From contig OY771429.1 in assembly GCA_963674555.1 (NCBI GenBank), positions 1,550,001 to 1,614,000 on the forward strand: 64,000 bases of DNA, written 5' to 3'. The notes beneath the pieces are model-generated. The model saw only the letters and a program-made list of their open reading frames with translations, was not told the DNA's origin and did not search any database. This DNA is from JBGMEA01 sp963674555 (GTDB lineage Bacteria; Bacillota; Clostridia; Eubacteriales; Anaerofustaceae). A program made the position numbers and the translations under genes. The first letter of the stretch is position 1. Every line of letters starts with the position of its first letter. Below, one piece after another: positions 25,942 through 35,256 of this stretch.

Positions 25942-26394
25942 ATGAAACCCGGACCGGGAACATGGAAGATGCATTTGATAGCGGTGCTGTCGATCGTCGT
26001 CGGAGGTTTTTGCCTGTTTCAACTTGCGTTCTTCTTGGCGGCGATCGTTATGAACGGTATCAGTTCGCTTATGAATACCACGGGGCAACCGCCTTATATC
26101 GGGCTTGTTGTCTATATCATCTTGATCCTCATCGCAAGTTCCTTTATCTTCCGCACGAAATGGCATGTGATCATAAAGGCTACGTATCTGACGATGCCTT
26201 TAATGATCGTTACGATCTCTGTCGCGATACTGCTGTACGAAACGCCGTGGATCGCCTACATCGCAGACGGCGCGATCTTTGCGGCACTGCTTATCTATTT
26301 GATCTCTACCAAAAAACATTGGTACTATTCGGTCGCGACATTGTATGTAGGGGTCGTGTTGCTACTTATCCAGATCTTCAATATCGAAATTTAA
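25942..26394 (+). CDS. Polytopic membrane protein
   Basis: 150 aa from ATG 25942 (AAAGAGG upstream; a GTG at 25933 is less likely). Four or five hydrophobic segments, for example LIAVLSIVVGGFCLFQLAFF and IGLVVYIILILIASSFIF. GC content and codon use resemble the chromosomal genes that follow, so it marks the return to host sequence. Family not recognised. Confidence 0.65.
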   Translation: MKPGPGTWKMHLIAVLSIVVGGFCLFQLAFFLAAIVMNGISSLMNTTGQPPYIGLVVYIILILIASSFIFRTKWHVIIKATYLTMPLMIVTISVAILLYETPWIAYIADGAIFAALLIYLISTKKHWYYSVATLYVGVVLLLIQIFNIEI

Positions 26395-26404
26395 AATCAT
26401 AAAT

Positions 26405-26434
26405 AAAGAACGCCCAATTAGGGCGTTCTTTTTG
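26405..26434 (+). terminator. Bidirectional terminator
   Basis: AAAGAACGCCC-AATTA-GGGCGTTCTTTTT between convergent genes; A and T runs on both sides suit both strands. Confidence 0.85.
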
Positions 26435-26440
26435 TTATCT

Positions 26441-26929
26441 TTACTTAAGGCTCTTTTTCTTGCGCGCGTATCGGTAGTCTTTCATCTTCTCACCAATGGA
26501 TTTCAGAATGCCCGCTATGATCATTTTATCGCTCTTTGAAAAAGCTATGGCTGATTGATAATTCTGCATCGAGAATAAGTCGTCCCGAACGGATAGCCAA
26601 TAAAGTCCGTCGCCTTCGCTGTTCGGCAGCGGTTTTTGTTGTACTTCATCCAATTGTGGACTGATCCATACCGCGCTGATTAGTTCCGAATCCATGGATT
26701 CTTTGTTCGCAAGCTCCGATTCGATGTAGACTGTTACGGACATTTGGATGATATCCGCTTCGTTTTTGTACGTTTCTATAATATCGCGTAAAATACCGAA
26801 GATCGTTTCTTTGTCGGTCGCATATGATTTGAGTTTCGCGATGACTTTGATACGCGTTACGCCCATGAAGGACGTATCGATTGGTTGCGACAATGTATAT
26901 GTATCTGATCTTGCTTGTGTGTTATCCAT
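26441..26929 (-). CDS. Hypothetical cytosolic protein
   Basis: 162 aa, no signal or membrane segment, alternating strands and helices (GVTRIKVIAKLKSYATDKET, GDGLYWLSVRDDLFSMQ). The C-terminus is strongly basic (ARKKKSLK). Its ATG at 26929 follows GGGGATAAAAGAT. Not recognised. Confidence 0.6.
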   Translation of the reverse strand: MDNTQARSDTYTLSQPIDTSFMGVTRIKVIAKLKSYATDKETIFGILRDIIETYKNEADIIQMSVTVYIESELANKESMDSELISAVWISPQLDEVQQKPLPNSEGDGLYWLSVRDDLFSMQNYQSAIAFSKSDKMIIAGILKSIGEKMKDYRYARKKKSLK

Positions 26930-27159
26930 ATCTTTTATCCCCCGTATCCCGTATTTGTTTATTTTTATGCTTAAATTATAGCATATTTTGCGTGGTATTA
27001 TAATGTATATGTAAAAAATAATAAGCGATCATTGTTTTGCTTTATTTTTACAAGTAAAATAATAAATTGTACATACTTACGGTATATGGTAAAATAACAG
27101 TATAAATATGCAACATAGTGCATAGCAAACGGGTTTACAAAAAATAAAGGAGAGTGGGA

Positions 27160-27663
27160 ATGAAAAGAGTGGTTTCGGTCGCATTAGCGATCACTTTGGT
27201 GCTTGTGCTTCTTACGGGTTGTTCAAGCGCGGAATTGCCGGGATTCGGCATGAAGGTAAAAGACATCAAAGACGGAGCATTCGAAGCGGCAAAAGCGGAA
27301 GGTTATACGTTCACTGAAACGAGTTACGAAGGTAACACGGAAACGTCTAACGGCGTAACATTGTCGGAATATTACTATACCGTCAATGACTATCTGTTCT
27401 TGTATATGTCATCTTCAAGCGAAGCGGGTGACGCAATCGTGATAGCTGTATATTCGGACTCGATCACAGCTGAACAGACAGATATGGCTGTAGACGAGTG
27501 GTTGGGATTGGTATACGGTGTACTGATGACCATCGATCCGCAAGCGGATTGGGATGAGTTCGACGCGATGTTTATATCGAATGACTTTGTCGAATATCAC
27601 GGGTATTACTATTACTACTATTATTCGTCAGATGAGATATCATTGACGATCACACCGATCTAG
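27160..27663 (+). CDS. Lipoprotein of unknown function
   Basis: 167 aa from ATG 27160 (GGAGAG upstream; the GTG at 27154 is too close). A signal peptide ends in the lipobox LLTGC. The mature part is acidic and ends with a Tyr-rich run (YYYYYYYSSDEI). It is the first of several lipoprotein genes on this strand. Confidence 0.7.
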   Translation: MKRVVSVALAITLVLVLLTGCSSAELPGFGMKVKDIKDGAFEAAKAEGYTFTETSYEGNTETSNGVTLSEYYYTVNDYLFLYMSSSSEAGDAIVIAVYSDSITAEQTDMAVDEWLGLVYGVLMTIDPQADWDEFDAMFISNDFVEYHGYYYYYYYSSDEISLTITPI

Positions 27664-27697
27664 ACATATGTACGCTGAATGCAGTTAAACGCATGAA

Positions 27698-27727
27698 TGA
27701 AAAGATGCCTGTAAGACATCTTTTTAT
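27698..27727 (+). terminator. Probable terminator
   Basis: AAAGATG-CCTGTAAGA-CATCTTT followed by T-rich sequence. Short stem, moderate strength. Confidence 0.55.
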
Positions 27728-27749
27728 TGTTTGAATATTTGAGGATATA

Positions 27750-28271
27750 ATGAAAAGAAATATCATCGTACTATTATTATTATGCATAGCAACACTCGCA
27801 ACTTTTTCTGGCTGCACAAAAGCGACAGCGGGTATAGACCGTGACGGACCGCTGTTCAGCGAGTTTGAATTCGGAATGTCAAAAAGCACGGTTCGATCGA
27901 TCTATCCCGAATGGGGAACGCCGGTGATGAATACCGAGCAACATTTGTTCTTCGAAGAAGTCGACTATAAGGGATTTCACGCATATATCTTATTTGCTTT
28001 TGATATCGATGATCATACGTTAGAGCAGATCAATTTGAACTTAGTGCCTAAAGAAGAGAATAATGTCGAGAAATTCAACGAGACAGTCGAGCTCTTTATG
28101 GAAGATTTCGGAGAGCCCGAAGAGATCGTAGAAGATTATTATGCTATATGGAAATTCAAATACGGAGATGAAGATGCCGTATTATTGCTTTTATACGCTG
28201 AAACTTTGGATTCGATAAAGTCTTATTTGATGCGCTTGGATGAGTTTGATTCATTATATGAATTGCTTTGA
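27750..28271 (+). CDS. Lipoprotein, first of a tandem pair
   Basis: 173 aa with signal peptide and lipobox FSGC, then TKATAGIDRDGPLFSEFEFG. It contains two SmpA/BamE-like half motifs (FGMSKSTVRSIYP and EDFGEPEEIVEDYYAIWKF), so a substrate-free beta-alpha fold is plausible, but I would not assign a function. It is the neighbour and clear duplicate of 28310-28828. Confidence 0.75.
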   Translation: MKRNIIVLLLLCIATLATFSGCTKATAGIDRDGPLFSEFEFGMSKSTVRSIYPEWGTPVMNTEQHLFFEEVDYKGFHAYILFAFDIDDHTLEQINLNLVPKEENNVEKFNETVELFMEDFGEPEEIVEDYYAIWKFKYGDEDAVLLLLYAETLDSIKSYLMRLDEFDSLYELL

Positions 28272-28309
28272 TCGATACAATGTAAAGAGTTTGATTATTT
28301 GAGGATATA

Positions 28310-28828
28310 ATGAAAAGAAACATTATCGTTTTATTATTATGCATAGCAACGCTCGCAACTTTTTCGGGCTGTTCAAAAGCGACAGCGGGTATAGACCGTG
28401 ACGGACCGATCTTCAGTGAGTTTGAATTCGGGATGTCACGCTCGACTGTAAGAAGTATTTACCCCGAGTGGACGTCTCCTGTTATAGATACAGCGCAACA
28501 TTTGGTATTTGAAGAAATTGACTATAAAGGATTTCACGCGTATATCATGTTTGCTTTCGATATCGATGATCATACGTTGGAGCAGATCAATTTGGATTTA
28601 AAACCCAACGAAGAGAATACGCCTGAAAAGTTCAATGAATCCGTCGCGGTATTCAATGAAGTTTACGGGCAACCCAAAGAGATTGTAGAAGACTACTACG
28701 CCATTTGGGAATTCAAATACGGAGAAGATGATGCTGTGCTTTTGCTCGTATACGACGAAAGTATGGAAATGATCCAAACTTTTTTGATGCGTTTGGATGA
28801 GTTTGATTCTTTATATGAGTTACTTTGA
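28310..28828 (+). CDS. Lipoprotein, second of the tandem pair
   Basis: 172 aa, roughly 70 percent alike to 27750-28271 by eye, with the same signal peptide (lipobox FSGC), start context (GAGGATATAATG) and C-terminal MRLDEFDSLYELL. The duplication includes the 5' flank, so it is recent. Variation is concentrated in the middle. Confidence 0.75.
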   Translation: MKRNIIVLLLCIATLATFSGCSKATAGIDRDGPIFSEFEFGMSRSTVRSIYPEWTSPVIDTAQHLVFEEIDYKGFHAYIMFAFDIDDHTLEQINLDLKPNEENTPEKFNESVAVFNEVYGQPKEIVEDYYAIWEFKYGEDDAVLLLVYDESMEMIQTFLMRLDEFDSLYELL

Positions 28829-28864
28829 GCGTTACGATAAAACACAGCGAAGGAGGCTTAGGGT

Positions 28865-29323
28865 ATGAAAAAGACGATCTTCATGATCTGCTTGATATTC
28901 CTAACCATGACGGCTGTAGGTTGTCAAAGCAATGAAAAATATTTTAACGATGTCAGTTTTGATATGAGCCGAGACGATGTGACAGAAGTGCACAGCGATT
29001 GGCAAGCCGTCGAGACCGTTTCGCAGAACTATCTTTTGTATGAAGCTGTTACCTATAACGGCGTTGAAGGTCAGATCAGCTATCTTTTCGATGCGAGCGA
29101 TAAGCTCATAACCGTGATATTCGTGCCTGAAGCAGAGCGATCGGAAAGAGATCGTGTATACGCGAAGATCGTAAATAAGCTGACAAAAAGCTACGGAGAA
29201 CCGAAAAAGCTGAACGCTTACAGCGCGCTGTGGGAAATAGAGACTGATGAAGAAATTGCGGAGATCAGCGCCATCGATAACTTTATATCAAACGAGATCA
29301 TGATCACGTATACAGTGAAATAA
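28865..29323 (+). CDS. Lipoprotein related to the tandem pair
   Basis: 152 aa with lipobox AVGC and the same order of motifs (FNDVSFDMSRDDVTEVHSDW, KSYGEPKKLNAYSALWEI) at lower similarity. Good AGGAGG site. Probably an older member of the same family, all three expressed in one direction. Confidence 0.7.
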   Translation: MKKTIFMICLIFLTMTAVGCQSNEKYFNDVSFDMSRDDVTEVHSDWQAVETVSQNYLLYEAVTYNGVEGQISYLFDASDKLITVIFVPEAERSERDRVYAKIVNKLTKSYGEPKKLNAYSALWEIETDEEIAEISAIDNFISNEIMITYTVK

Positions 29324-29371
29324 AAGTTTTGTTTAACAGGGCATAAAACATCTTTGTTTTTTTATACCAAA

Positions 29372-29402
29372 AAAGGCTCGGAACATTCGCTCCGAGCCTT
29401 TA
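29372..29402. terminator. Bidirectional terminator
   Basis: AAAGGCTCGGA-ACATTCGC-TCCGAGCCTTT between the lipoprotein genes and the inverted 56-aa gene. Confidence 0.8.
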
Positions 29403-29424
29403 ACGGTTATTCGGTTAGTTATTC

Positions 29425-29595
29425 TTAAAATCCTTTAAACAAGTTTCCGAGTGCCAGAAGAACATATGCCGCGAGCGCTACCCATGTCGCGCTTATAAAG
29501 CTGATCGAGAATACGCCGAAAGCCATAAGAGCCGCAACAGCCGCGATGATAAATGAGATCAAGAATATGATTTGTTTAGGTGCTGATAATTTCAT
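29425..29595 (-). CDS. 56-aa small membrane protein
   Basis: Too short for most gene callers. GGAGG lies 8 nt before the ATG at 29595. Two hydrophobic segments (IIFLISFIIAAVAALMAFG and WVALAAYVLLALGNLF) joined by a short turn, ending KGF. Strong ribosome site, good codon use and a terminator behind it make it real. Function unknown. Confidence 0.7.
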   Translation of the reverse strand: MKLSAPKQIIFLISFIIAAVAALMAFGVFSISFISATWVALAAYVLLALGNLFKGF

Positions 29596-29740
29596 AATAA
29601 TACCTCCAAAAAATATTGAATAGAGTCTTACTGTATTATAGCATTGTTTGCCGAATCGTATATCAAGGTTGACTGAATTGTATATAAAGGTTTTCTAAAT
29701 TATTTTAAGAGATACACTCAACCTGATGATCAAATAAAAA

Positions 29741-29768
29741 AAGAGCAAACGAATCGTTTGCTCTTTTT
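29741..29768 (-). terminator. Terminator of the 29777-30911 pair
   Basis: AAGAGCAAACGA/TCGTTTGCTCTT inverted repeat with an A run on the left, which is a T run on the minus strand. Confidence 0.8.
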
Positions 29769-29776
29769 GTTTTGCT

Positions 29777-30307
29777 TTATAGGATCTGCGCCATGTCAAA
29801 CGCTCTGCGTGCTTTGGACAGATAATACAAAAAACCGATATCCGCGGCTACGGCAAGCACCATGACCACAAGAGCGAGCGGCGGTACGATCAATGTAATG
29901 TAGACCAGGAGCAAACCTGCGGCTACGATCTTCCATAATAAGATCAACGTATCCGCGTTAAGAAAAACCGCATGGTTCAGTTCGATGTCTTTAATACCCA
30001 TTGCGACGTTGAATTGAATATAAAACCCGACGAGTGTTGCGCCCAAACCAAGAAAAAAGAATAGTCCACCGACTTGATTCGCGATACCGAACAGATTCAT
30101 AATATAGGCGAAGCACATATAGATTGCCATTGCGAACGTCCAACTTTGTATCTTTACGAATCGCTCGGAAAACGGCGCAAGTATTTTTAAGCCTCTAAGT
30201 AGCAGGATGTATCCCACAAAAGTTGGAAGTATGCTGATAACCACGTTATCCAAAACGATATTAAAGTCAAGTATGACAAAAAAGAATCCCCAAAAGATAT
30301 AATTCAT
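29777..30307 (-). CDS. Polytopic membrane protein, paralog of upstream gene
   Basis: 176 aa using ATG 30307, which has AGGAGTAACATT in front; a longer frame to 30409 overlaps the upstream gene. Begins MNYIFWGFFFVILDFNIVLD, almost the same as the next gene, and has five or six membrane segments. Probably a duplicated, translationally linked pair. Family not recognised. Confidence 0.7.
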   Translation of the reverse strand: MNYIFWGFFFVILDFNIVLDNVVISILPTFVGYILLLRGLKILAPFSERFVKIQSWTFAMAIYMCFAYIMNLFGIANQVGGLFFFLGLGATLVGFYIQFNVAMGIKDIELNHAVFLNADTLILLWKIVAAGLLLVYITLIVPPLALVVMVLAVAADIGFLYYLSKARRAFDMAQIL

Positions 30308-30317
30308 AATGTTACTC

Positions 30318-30911
30318 CTAACTGTGATTGTTTTGATCTGATGATTGATCTTGTAAGACGGATGTTTCAAGAGCCCGTTTTTCTTGGTAAAGGAAGAACA
30401 TAAAAACAACGCCTCCTCCGAACATCATCAGTAATATGACAAAATTCAACGGTGCCAATACGACAACGTTTAACGGCAGAACGGCGGCGAAATACAAGAC
30501 GAGATAACCGAGGATATAGCCGATGGCAACGATGATCCAAAGCCGTATCGGCATATATTTTTCTGAAGAAACAGCCTTTTTTTGCGCGAGGTCTTTTAAT
30601 CCACGTAAAATATGATACTGAGGGTATAAGCCGATCGTAAAAGACAGCAGACGTATCGGTATGAAAAGAGCATTAAACCGACCCGAGATGCCCAGCAGAG
30701 CTATTACAAAGATGAAGCTTGTTAAAACGGCCATACCAATACAAAAACCACGGATCTTTTCAAAGCGCGGAACGAGATGTTTCAGTGTATCGATGCCTTT
30801 GATCATAAGAATATACCCAATAAAGTTTGGGATGAAGTTGATGAGCGTTGCGCCGAAATGGATATTGATATTAAATACGATAAAAAAGAACCCCCAAAAG
30901 ATATAATTCAT
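30318..30911 (-). CDS. Polytopic membrane protein
   Basis: 197 aa, start MNYIFWGFFFIVFNINIHFG with GGGGG upstream. Five or six membrane segments and a C-terminal cytosolic tail. Paralog of 29777-30307, 10 nt apart. Role unknown. Confidence 0.7.
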   Translation of the reverse strand: MNYIFWGFFFIVFNINIHFGATLINFIPNFIGYILMIKGIDTLKHLVPRFEKIRGFCIGMAVLTSFIFVIALLGISGRFNALFIPIRLLSFTIGLYPQYHILRGLKDLAQKKAVSSEKYMPIRLWIIVAIGYILGYLVLYFAAVLPLNVVVLAPLNFVILLMMFGGGVVFMFFLYQEKRALETSVLQDQSSDQNNHS

Positions 30912-31060
30912 ATCTACCCCCTACCATGTAAATAAGTCTGATATCAGCATAACATATCTTTAGCCGACGCGCAACGAGGGTTTACGTTTTGTTTACCCTA
31001 GCGGTATTTGCAGAAAAGATAAAACAGCGTATAATGTAGGAAAAGGGCAGGGGAGTAAGC

Positions 31061-31468
31061 ATGGACATTACAATGAGACCGATCGGGTATATTCGATCAC
31101 CGTTAAAAACACAGGCGGACGCACCGAGGCAAAGCGTTTATAATGCAAAAGAGCAAGCTGTGCTTGAGATGTTGGATGAATACAAAGAAGGTATTATGAC
31201 CATCGAACCGGGCGAGTATCTTCAGATCTTTTTCTATTTCGACCGAGCCGGCTCTTATACGCTTTCGCATATATCGCGTGACACGGGCAAATTGCGTGGG
31301 GTGTTTTCATCGCGTTCTCCGAGAAGGCCGAACGGTATCGGACTCACCATCGTAAAAGTATTGGCGAACGACGGTAAATCCATCACATTCGAAGGCGTGG
31401 ATATGCTCGATAGTACTCCTGTGCTGGACATCAAGCCTTACAGCGCAAGTTTAAACCCGAAAGAATAG
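31061..31468 (+). CDS. trmO: TrmO/TsaA-family tRNA methyltransferase
   Basis: 135 aa of the UPF0066/TsaA family, S-adenosylmethionine-dependent enzymes that methylate N6 of threonylcarbamoyladenosine-37 in tRNA. Diagnostic stretches are MRPIGYIRSPL, VFSSRSPRRPNGIGLTIVKV and DMLDSTPVLDIKPY. Length is near the family minimum. AGGGGAG lies before the ATG. It is followed 8 nt later by a lipoprotein gene, probably by chance. Confidence 0.85.
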   Translation: MDITMRPIGYIRSPLKTQADAPRQSVYNAKEQAVLEMLDEYKEGIMTIEPGEYLQIFFYFDRAGSYTLSHISRDTGKLRGVFSSRSPRRPNGIGLTIVKVLANDGKSITFEGVDMLDSTPVLDIKPYSASLNPKE

Positions 31469-31476
31469 AGGGCACT

Positions 31477-32004
31477 ATGAAAAGAAAGTTACTTATTATA
31501 GTCATCATAAGTTTGATATTATTATCCCTGACGGGTTGCGGCGATCCGAAGATCGAGACCTTTGATACGGGTGTGGAAGAATTCAGAACGAACGTGCAAA
31601 AAGAACTCGCCAACGCCAATTACGACATCACGCTTCCCGAATACGGTGAAACCAAGACCGAGAAAGACGGCGTGACCTATAAAACCTATAAATTTTATAT
31701 CACGGGTACTTTGGTCATAACGATCGGTGAATCGGAAACGTACGGCGAATATGTGCAAGTATATCTTGATAAGATCCTAATAACACCTGAAACAGAGCAA
31801 ACGGCGTATTTGGATTATAACGCAGTGGTCAGAAGTGTGATACGCACGGTGGACGCGTCCGTGGATCCGACTGAACTGTTTGCGATACTGGATCAAAATA
31901 TCGATAAAACACAAACAACGCAACCGATCGACCACCATCACTTTACCTATATTTATATGGATTCGGATACGACAAGAAATCTATTGATCTACGATCGTAA
32001 TTGA
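31477..32004 (+). CDS. Lipoprotein of unknown function
   Basis: 175 aa with signal peptide and lipobox LTGC, mature part starting GDPKIETFDTGVEEF. It resembles 27160-27663 in length and layout (YKTYKFYITGTLVITIG, NAVVRSVIRTVDASVDP), so it may belong to the same loose family. Not recognised further. Confidence 0.7.
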   Translation: MKRKLLIIVIISLILLSLTGCGDPKIETFDTGVEEFRTNVQKELANANYDITLPEYGETKTEKDGVTYKTYKFYITGTLVITIGESETYGEYVQVYLDKILITPETEQTAYLDYNAVVRSVIRTVDASVDPTELFAILDQNIDKTQTTQPIDHHHFTYIYMDSDTTRNLLIYDRN

Positions 32005-32039
32005 TCGAAACGATCTATAAAAAATAAGGAGTAGGAAGT

Positions 32040-32618
32040 ATGAAAAACAGATTCAGACTGATCATGATATGCGTATTGGTTTTACTCGTAGCGTTCGGTT
32101 CATTCGGGTGCGCCAATACGGATGAAGCGACAGAAAATGACCAAGATGTGGTATATGAGGAGCCCGATGACGGTGACGGCGAAGTGACCGACCGTTACGG
32201 AGCGGTGGGGGCGTTAAGCGATGACGACCTTACCCTCGAAAAGATGATGACCTACGCACTGCAAGATGAGTATCTCGCGCGAAATGAGTACTTGTATATC
32301 CTAGATGAGTTCGGAGACATCTCGCCGTTTAACAATATCGTTCAGGCGGAAGAGACGCATATCGCAATGCTCTTGGATCTATACGAGGCGCATGATATGG
32401 ATGTGCCGGAGGATAAATCCGACTATTACATTATTTATCCGTTGGATGTGAAAGAGGCGTTGGAGACAGGCGTGCAAGCGGAGATCGACAATATCGCGAT
32501 GTATGAAAAGTTCCTCCAAGAAGACCTTCCCGATGATGTCCGCGCGGGATTTGTTGCCCTGCGTGACGCATCGATAAGCCACCTGGACGCGTTCCAAACG
32601 AGGTTGGATAAGTATTGA
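32040..32618 (+). CDS. DUF2202 ferritin-like lipoprotein
   Basis: 192 aa. Lipobox FGC, an acidic linker, then a helical bundle with the DUF2202 hallmarks MMTYALQDEYLARNEYLYIL, VQAEETHIAMLLDLY and ISHLDAFQTRL. The Glu and His residues are spaced as in ferritin-like four-helix proteins, so metal binding is likely. Common in Firmicutes, Bacteroidetes and archaea; physiological role unclear. Confidence 0.8.
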   Translation: MKNRFRLIMICVLVLLVAFGSFGCANTDEATENDQDVVYEEPDDGDGEVTDRYGAVGALSDDDLTLEKMMTYALQDEYLARNEYLYILDEFGDISPFNNIVQAEETHIAMLLDLYEAHDMDVPEDKSDYYIIYPLDVKEALETGVQAEIDNIAMYEKFLQEDLPDDVRAGFVALRDASISHLDAFQTRLDKY

Positions 32619-32642
32619 TGTTTAGATTAGGATAGAATAAAA

Positions 32643-32668
32643 GAAAGCACTCCGAGGGGGTGCTTTTG
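32643..32668 (+). terminator. Terminator after the DUF2202 gene
   Basis: AAAGCACTC-CGA-GGGGGTGCTTTT with a short T run. Confidence 0.7.
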
Positions 32669-32762
32669 TTGAAAATGAAACTTTGACTAGTCATCTAATA
32701 TCAAATTTAATTGAAATATGTTAAAATATGTAATATAAGAAATTGATGACATTGGAGAAAAT

Positions 32763-33887
32763 ATGGAATTTAAATTAGGAGAATTATTTTGCGGTCCAGG
32801 TGGTTTGGGTTACGCTGCGATTACAGCAAAAACAACTAAGCATGATGATAAGATACTTCATGCGTGGGCGACCGATTATGATAAAGATACATGTAAAACT
32901 TACATAAATAATATATGCAAAGACCATCCTGAGACTGTATTATGTGAGGATATAAGAAAGCTAGATTATGATCGATTAATGAAGATATCAAACATTGACG
33001 CCCTGGTTTTTGGCTTTCCCTGTAATGATTTTAGCACAGTGGGAAAACAGAAAGGACTTGATGGAGAATTTGGACCTTTATATAAATATGGAATTGATGC
33101 AATAAAAAAATTTAAACCTCAATGGTTTCTTGCTGAGAATGTAGGTGGTCTCAGAAATGCTAATGAAGGTACTGCTTTATATAATATTTTGCTTGAAATG
33201 CATGAAAGTGGTTATTCGGTATATCCCCATTTATACAAATTCAATGAATATGGCGTGCCTCAAAATAGACAGAGAATTATTATTGTTGGTATACGGAAAG
33301 ATATCGATGTTATATACAAAATTCCTTCAAATGAACCATACAAGAATTGCGATGTGAGTGCTGGAAATGCACTTGAAAATCCGCCCATTCCTGAGGATGC
33401 GGCAAACAATGAATTAACTACGCAGTCAAAAAGTGTTATTGAACGTTTGAAATATATTAAACCTGGAGAAAATGCTTTCAACGCAGATATTCCACCACAT
33501 TTACAATTAAATGTGCGTGGGGCAAGAATGAGTCAAATATACAAACGATTAGAAGCAGATAAACCTGCGTATACTGTTACGGGAAGTGGAGGCGGTGGAA
33601 CACATGTATATCATTGGAAAGAAAACAGAGCATTAACAAATCGTGAAAGAGCAAGACTGCAAACTTTCGATGATGATTACGTTTTTGTTGGATCTAAAGA
33701 AAGTGTAAGAAGACAAATCGGTATGGCTGTTCCTGTAAAGGGAGCAAGAATTATCTTTGAATCAATATTAAAATGTTTTGCAAACGAAGAATATGAATAT
33801 ATTGATTGCAATATGCAGCCACAAATTCAAAACGAGCATATTGAAAAATTCAATCAAGTATATGGTATTTTGCAGGGGGTATTATGA
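32763..33887 (+). CDS. C5-cytosine DNA methyltransferase
   Basis: 374 aa with the C5-MTase motifs in order: I (LFCGPGGLG, ~9-16), IV with the catalytic Cys87 (FGFPCNDFS), VI (ENVGG, ~125), VIII (PQNRQRIIIVG, ~166) and IX/X (AYTVTGSGGGGTH, RQIGMAVPVKGA). It overlaps the next gene by 4 nt, giving a coupled type II restriction-modification pair. Both genes are clearly more AT-rich than their neighbours, a sign of horizontal arrival. Confidence 0.9.
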   Translation: MEFKLGELFCGPGGLGYAAITAKTTKHDDKILHAWATDYDKDTCKTYINNICKDHPETVLCEDIRKLDYDRLMKISNIDALVFGFPCNDFSTVGKQKGLDGEFGPLYKYGIDAIKKFKPQWFLAENVGGLRNANEGTALYNILLEMHESGYSVYPHLYKFNEYGVPQNRQRIIIVGIRKDIDVIYKIPSNEPYKNCDVSAGNALENPPIPEDAANNELTTQSKSVIERLKYIKPGENAFNADIPPHLQLNVRGARMSQIYKRLEADKPAYTVTGSGGGGTHVYHWKENRALTNRERARLQTFDDDYVFVGSKESVRRQIGMAVPVKGARIIFESILKCFANEEYEYIDCNMQPQIQNEHIEKFNQVYGILQGVL

Positions 33888-34852
33888 TTTATAAGGATTT
33901 GTATAATAATATTTTAATTGAACCGATCAAAGAAGGTGCAGACCAGTTGGATATCATTTCAGGTTATGCTACAGCATCTATGGCATATATTCATCTTGAT
34001 GAAGCTTTGAATACAAATCCAAGCATGAGAGTAAATCTAATAGTCGGCATGCCGATTTCAGATGGAATGTCACTCGTAAATCATGAAGCATTTAAAAAAT
34101 TTATGAGCGAAGATTTTGCCGGTAAATTTTCATGTAGTTATATTGATACTGCACCACCAATACATTCAAAAGCTTATATTTGGAGAAAAGAAAATAAATT
34201 TATTAAATCCTATATAGGGTCCGCGAATTATACTCAAAGCGCATTTAAAACAGATGATAAAGAACTAATGTGTGAATATAATAACAGTGATATTTTAGAC
34301 TATCATCATCTATTAGTAAGTAATTCGCGTTATTGCAACCATGCCGAAATTGATTCTTATATAACTTTTTATAGTGACAGGCAATATATGAGAACAACTA
34401 AATCGGTAGATCAAGGAAGTCAAATATGTATGGATACTGGGTTGCAGAGTGTAACTGTATCTTTTTTGACCAGTCAAGGGGATAGGGTAGGTGCAAAATC
34501 AAGTTTGAATTGGGGACAACGTGAGGGACGTAATCCCAACCAAGCATATATGCCTTTAAGACCTGAAGTATACAATAGTGATTTTTTCCCGCCAAGAAAT
34601 ATTCAGTTCACTGTTCGTACTGATGATAATAGAACCATGATTTTTAGTCGTGCTCAAAAAGCTAATGCGTCATCAATTGAAACTCCCAATAATAGTGAGT
34701 TAGGTGAATATATAAGAAATAGAATCGGAGTAGCGTCTGGGGCGTTTGTTTCAAAAGAAGATTTAGAGAGGTATGGTCGAACAGATGTAACCTTTTATAA
34801 AATTGATGATGAAACTTATTATATGGATTTTTCTGTACAGATAACTGACTGA
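33884..34852 (+). CDS. Type II restriction endonuclease, PLD (NgoFVII-like) fold
   Basis: 322 aa. A phospholipase-D-type active site HSKAYIW (His94, Lys96) is followed by YIGSANYTQSAF (Ser113, Asn115), as in NgoFVII/BfiI-type nucleases, which act as dimers and need no metal. Residues after ~200 should be the DNA-recognition part. Directly coupled to a C5 methyltransferase. Specificity cannot be read from the sequence. Confidence 0.8.
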   Translation: MIYKDLYNNILIEPIKEGADQLDIISGYATASMAYIHLDEALNTNPSMRVNLIVGMPISDGMSLVNHEAFKKFMSEDFAGKFSCSYIDTAPPIHSKAYIWRKENKFIKSYIGSANYTQSAFKTDDKELMCEYNNSDILDYHHLLVSNSRYCNHAEIDSYITFYSDRQYMRTTKSVDQGSQICMDTGLQSVTVSFLTSQGDRVGAKSSLNWGQREGRNPNQAYMPLRPEVYNSDFFPPRNIQFTVRTDDNRTMIFSRAQKANASSIETPNNSELGEYIRNRIGVASGAFVSKEDLERYGRTDVTFYKIDDETYYMDFSVQITD

Positions 34853-34888
34853 TAATCAATTAATTCAAAATTTCATAATGTGTCATTT

Positions 34889-35104
34889 TTAGAAAGATAC
34901 GCTTTTCAGCTCATGCTCCGATCGAGCATGCCAATCGATCTTTACCAGTTCGGCGTAATCATACAGCTTTGCATGATCGGGGTCTGTTTCGTCTGCCTGT
35001 TCGTCAAACACGTCCTCGGCTTCCGTTTCATCTTCAAACATCAGCTCTCGTTCTTCTCCGTTTTTTAATCCGAATACGATCTTGTAAGAATATCGTTCGT
35101 TCAT
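34889..35104 (-). CDS. Small acidic protein
   Basis: 71 aa with AGAGGTGATAAAGT before the ATG at 35104. Very acidic middle (FEDETEAEDVFDEQADETD). No membrane segment. Not recognised; real on the strength of its ribosome site and regular codon use. Confidence 0.6.
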   Translation of the reverse strand: MNERYSYKIVFGLKNGEERELMFEDETEAEDVFDEQADETDPDHAKLYDYAELVKIDWHARSEHELKSVSF

Positions 35105-35190
35105 ACTTTATCACCTCTTTTTCTATTCTATCGAAAATAAAGGTATTATGTGTACGATATATCGTAATAATGATATTTCTGTGATCGCAA

Positions 35191-35219
35191 TTTCAATTTG
35201 CCCCAACCTATGCTACAAT
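35191..35219 (+). promoter_or_regulatory. SigA-type promoter of the nitrilase-family gene
   Basis: TTTCAA, 17 nt, TACAAT with an extended -10 TG. The CCAACCTATGCTACAATA part recurs before the 36079 gene, which suggests the two neighbouring genes share a duplicated promoter. Confidence 0.6.
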
Positions 35220-35256
35220 AATCTCAACACGACCCACTGACAGGAAAGGGCAGGCC

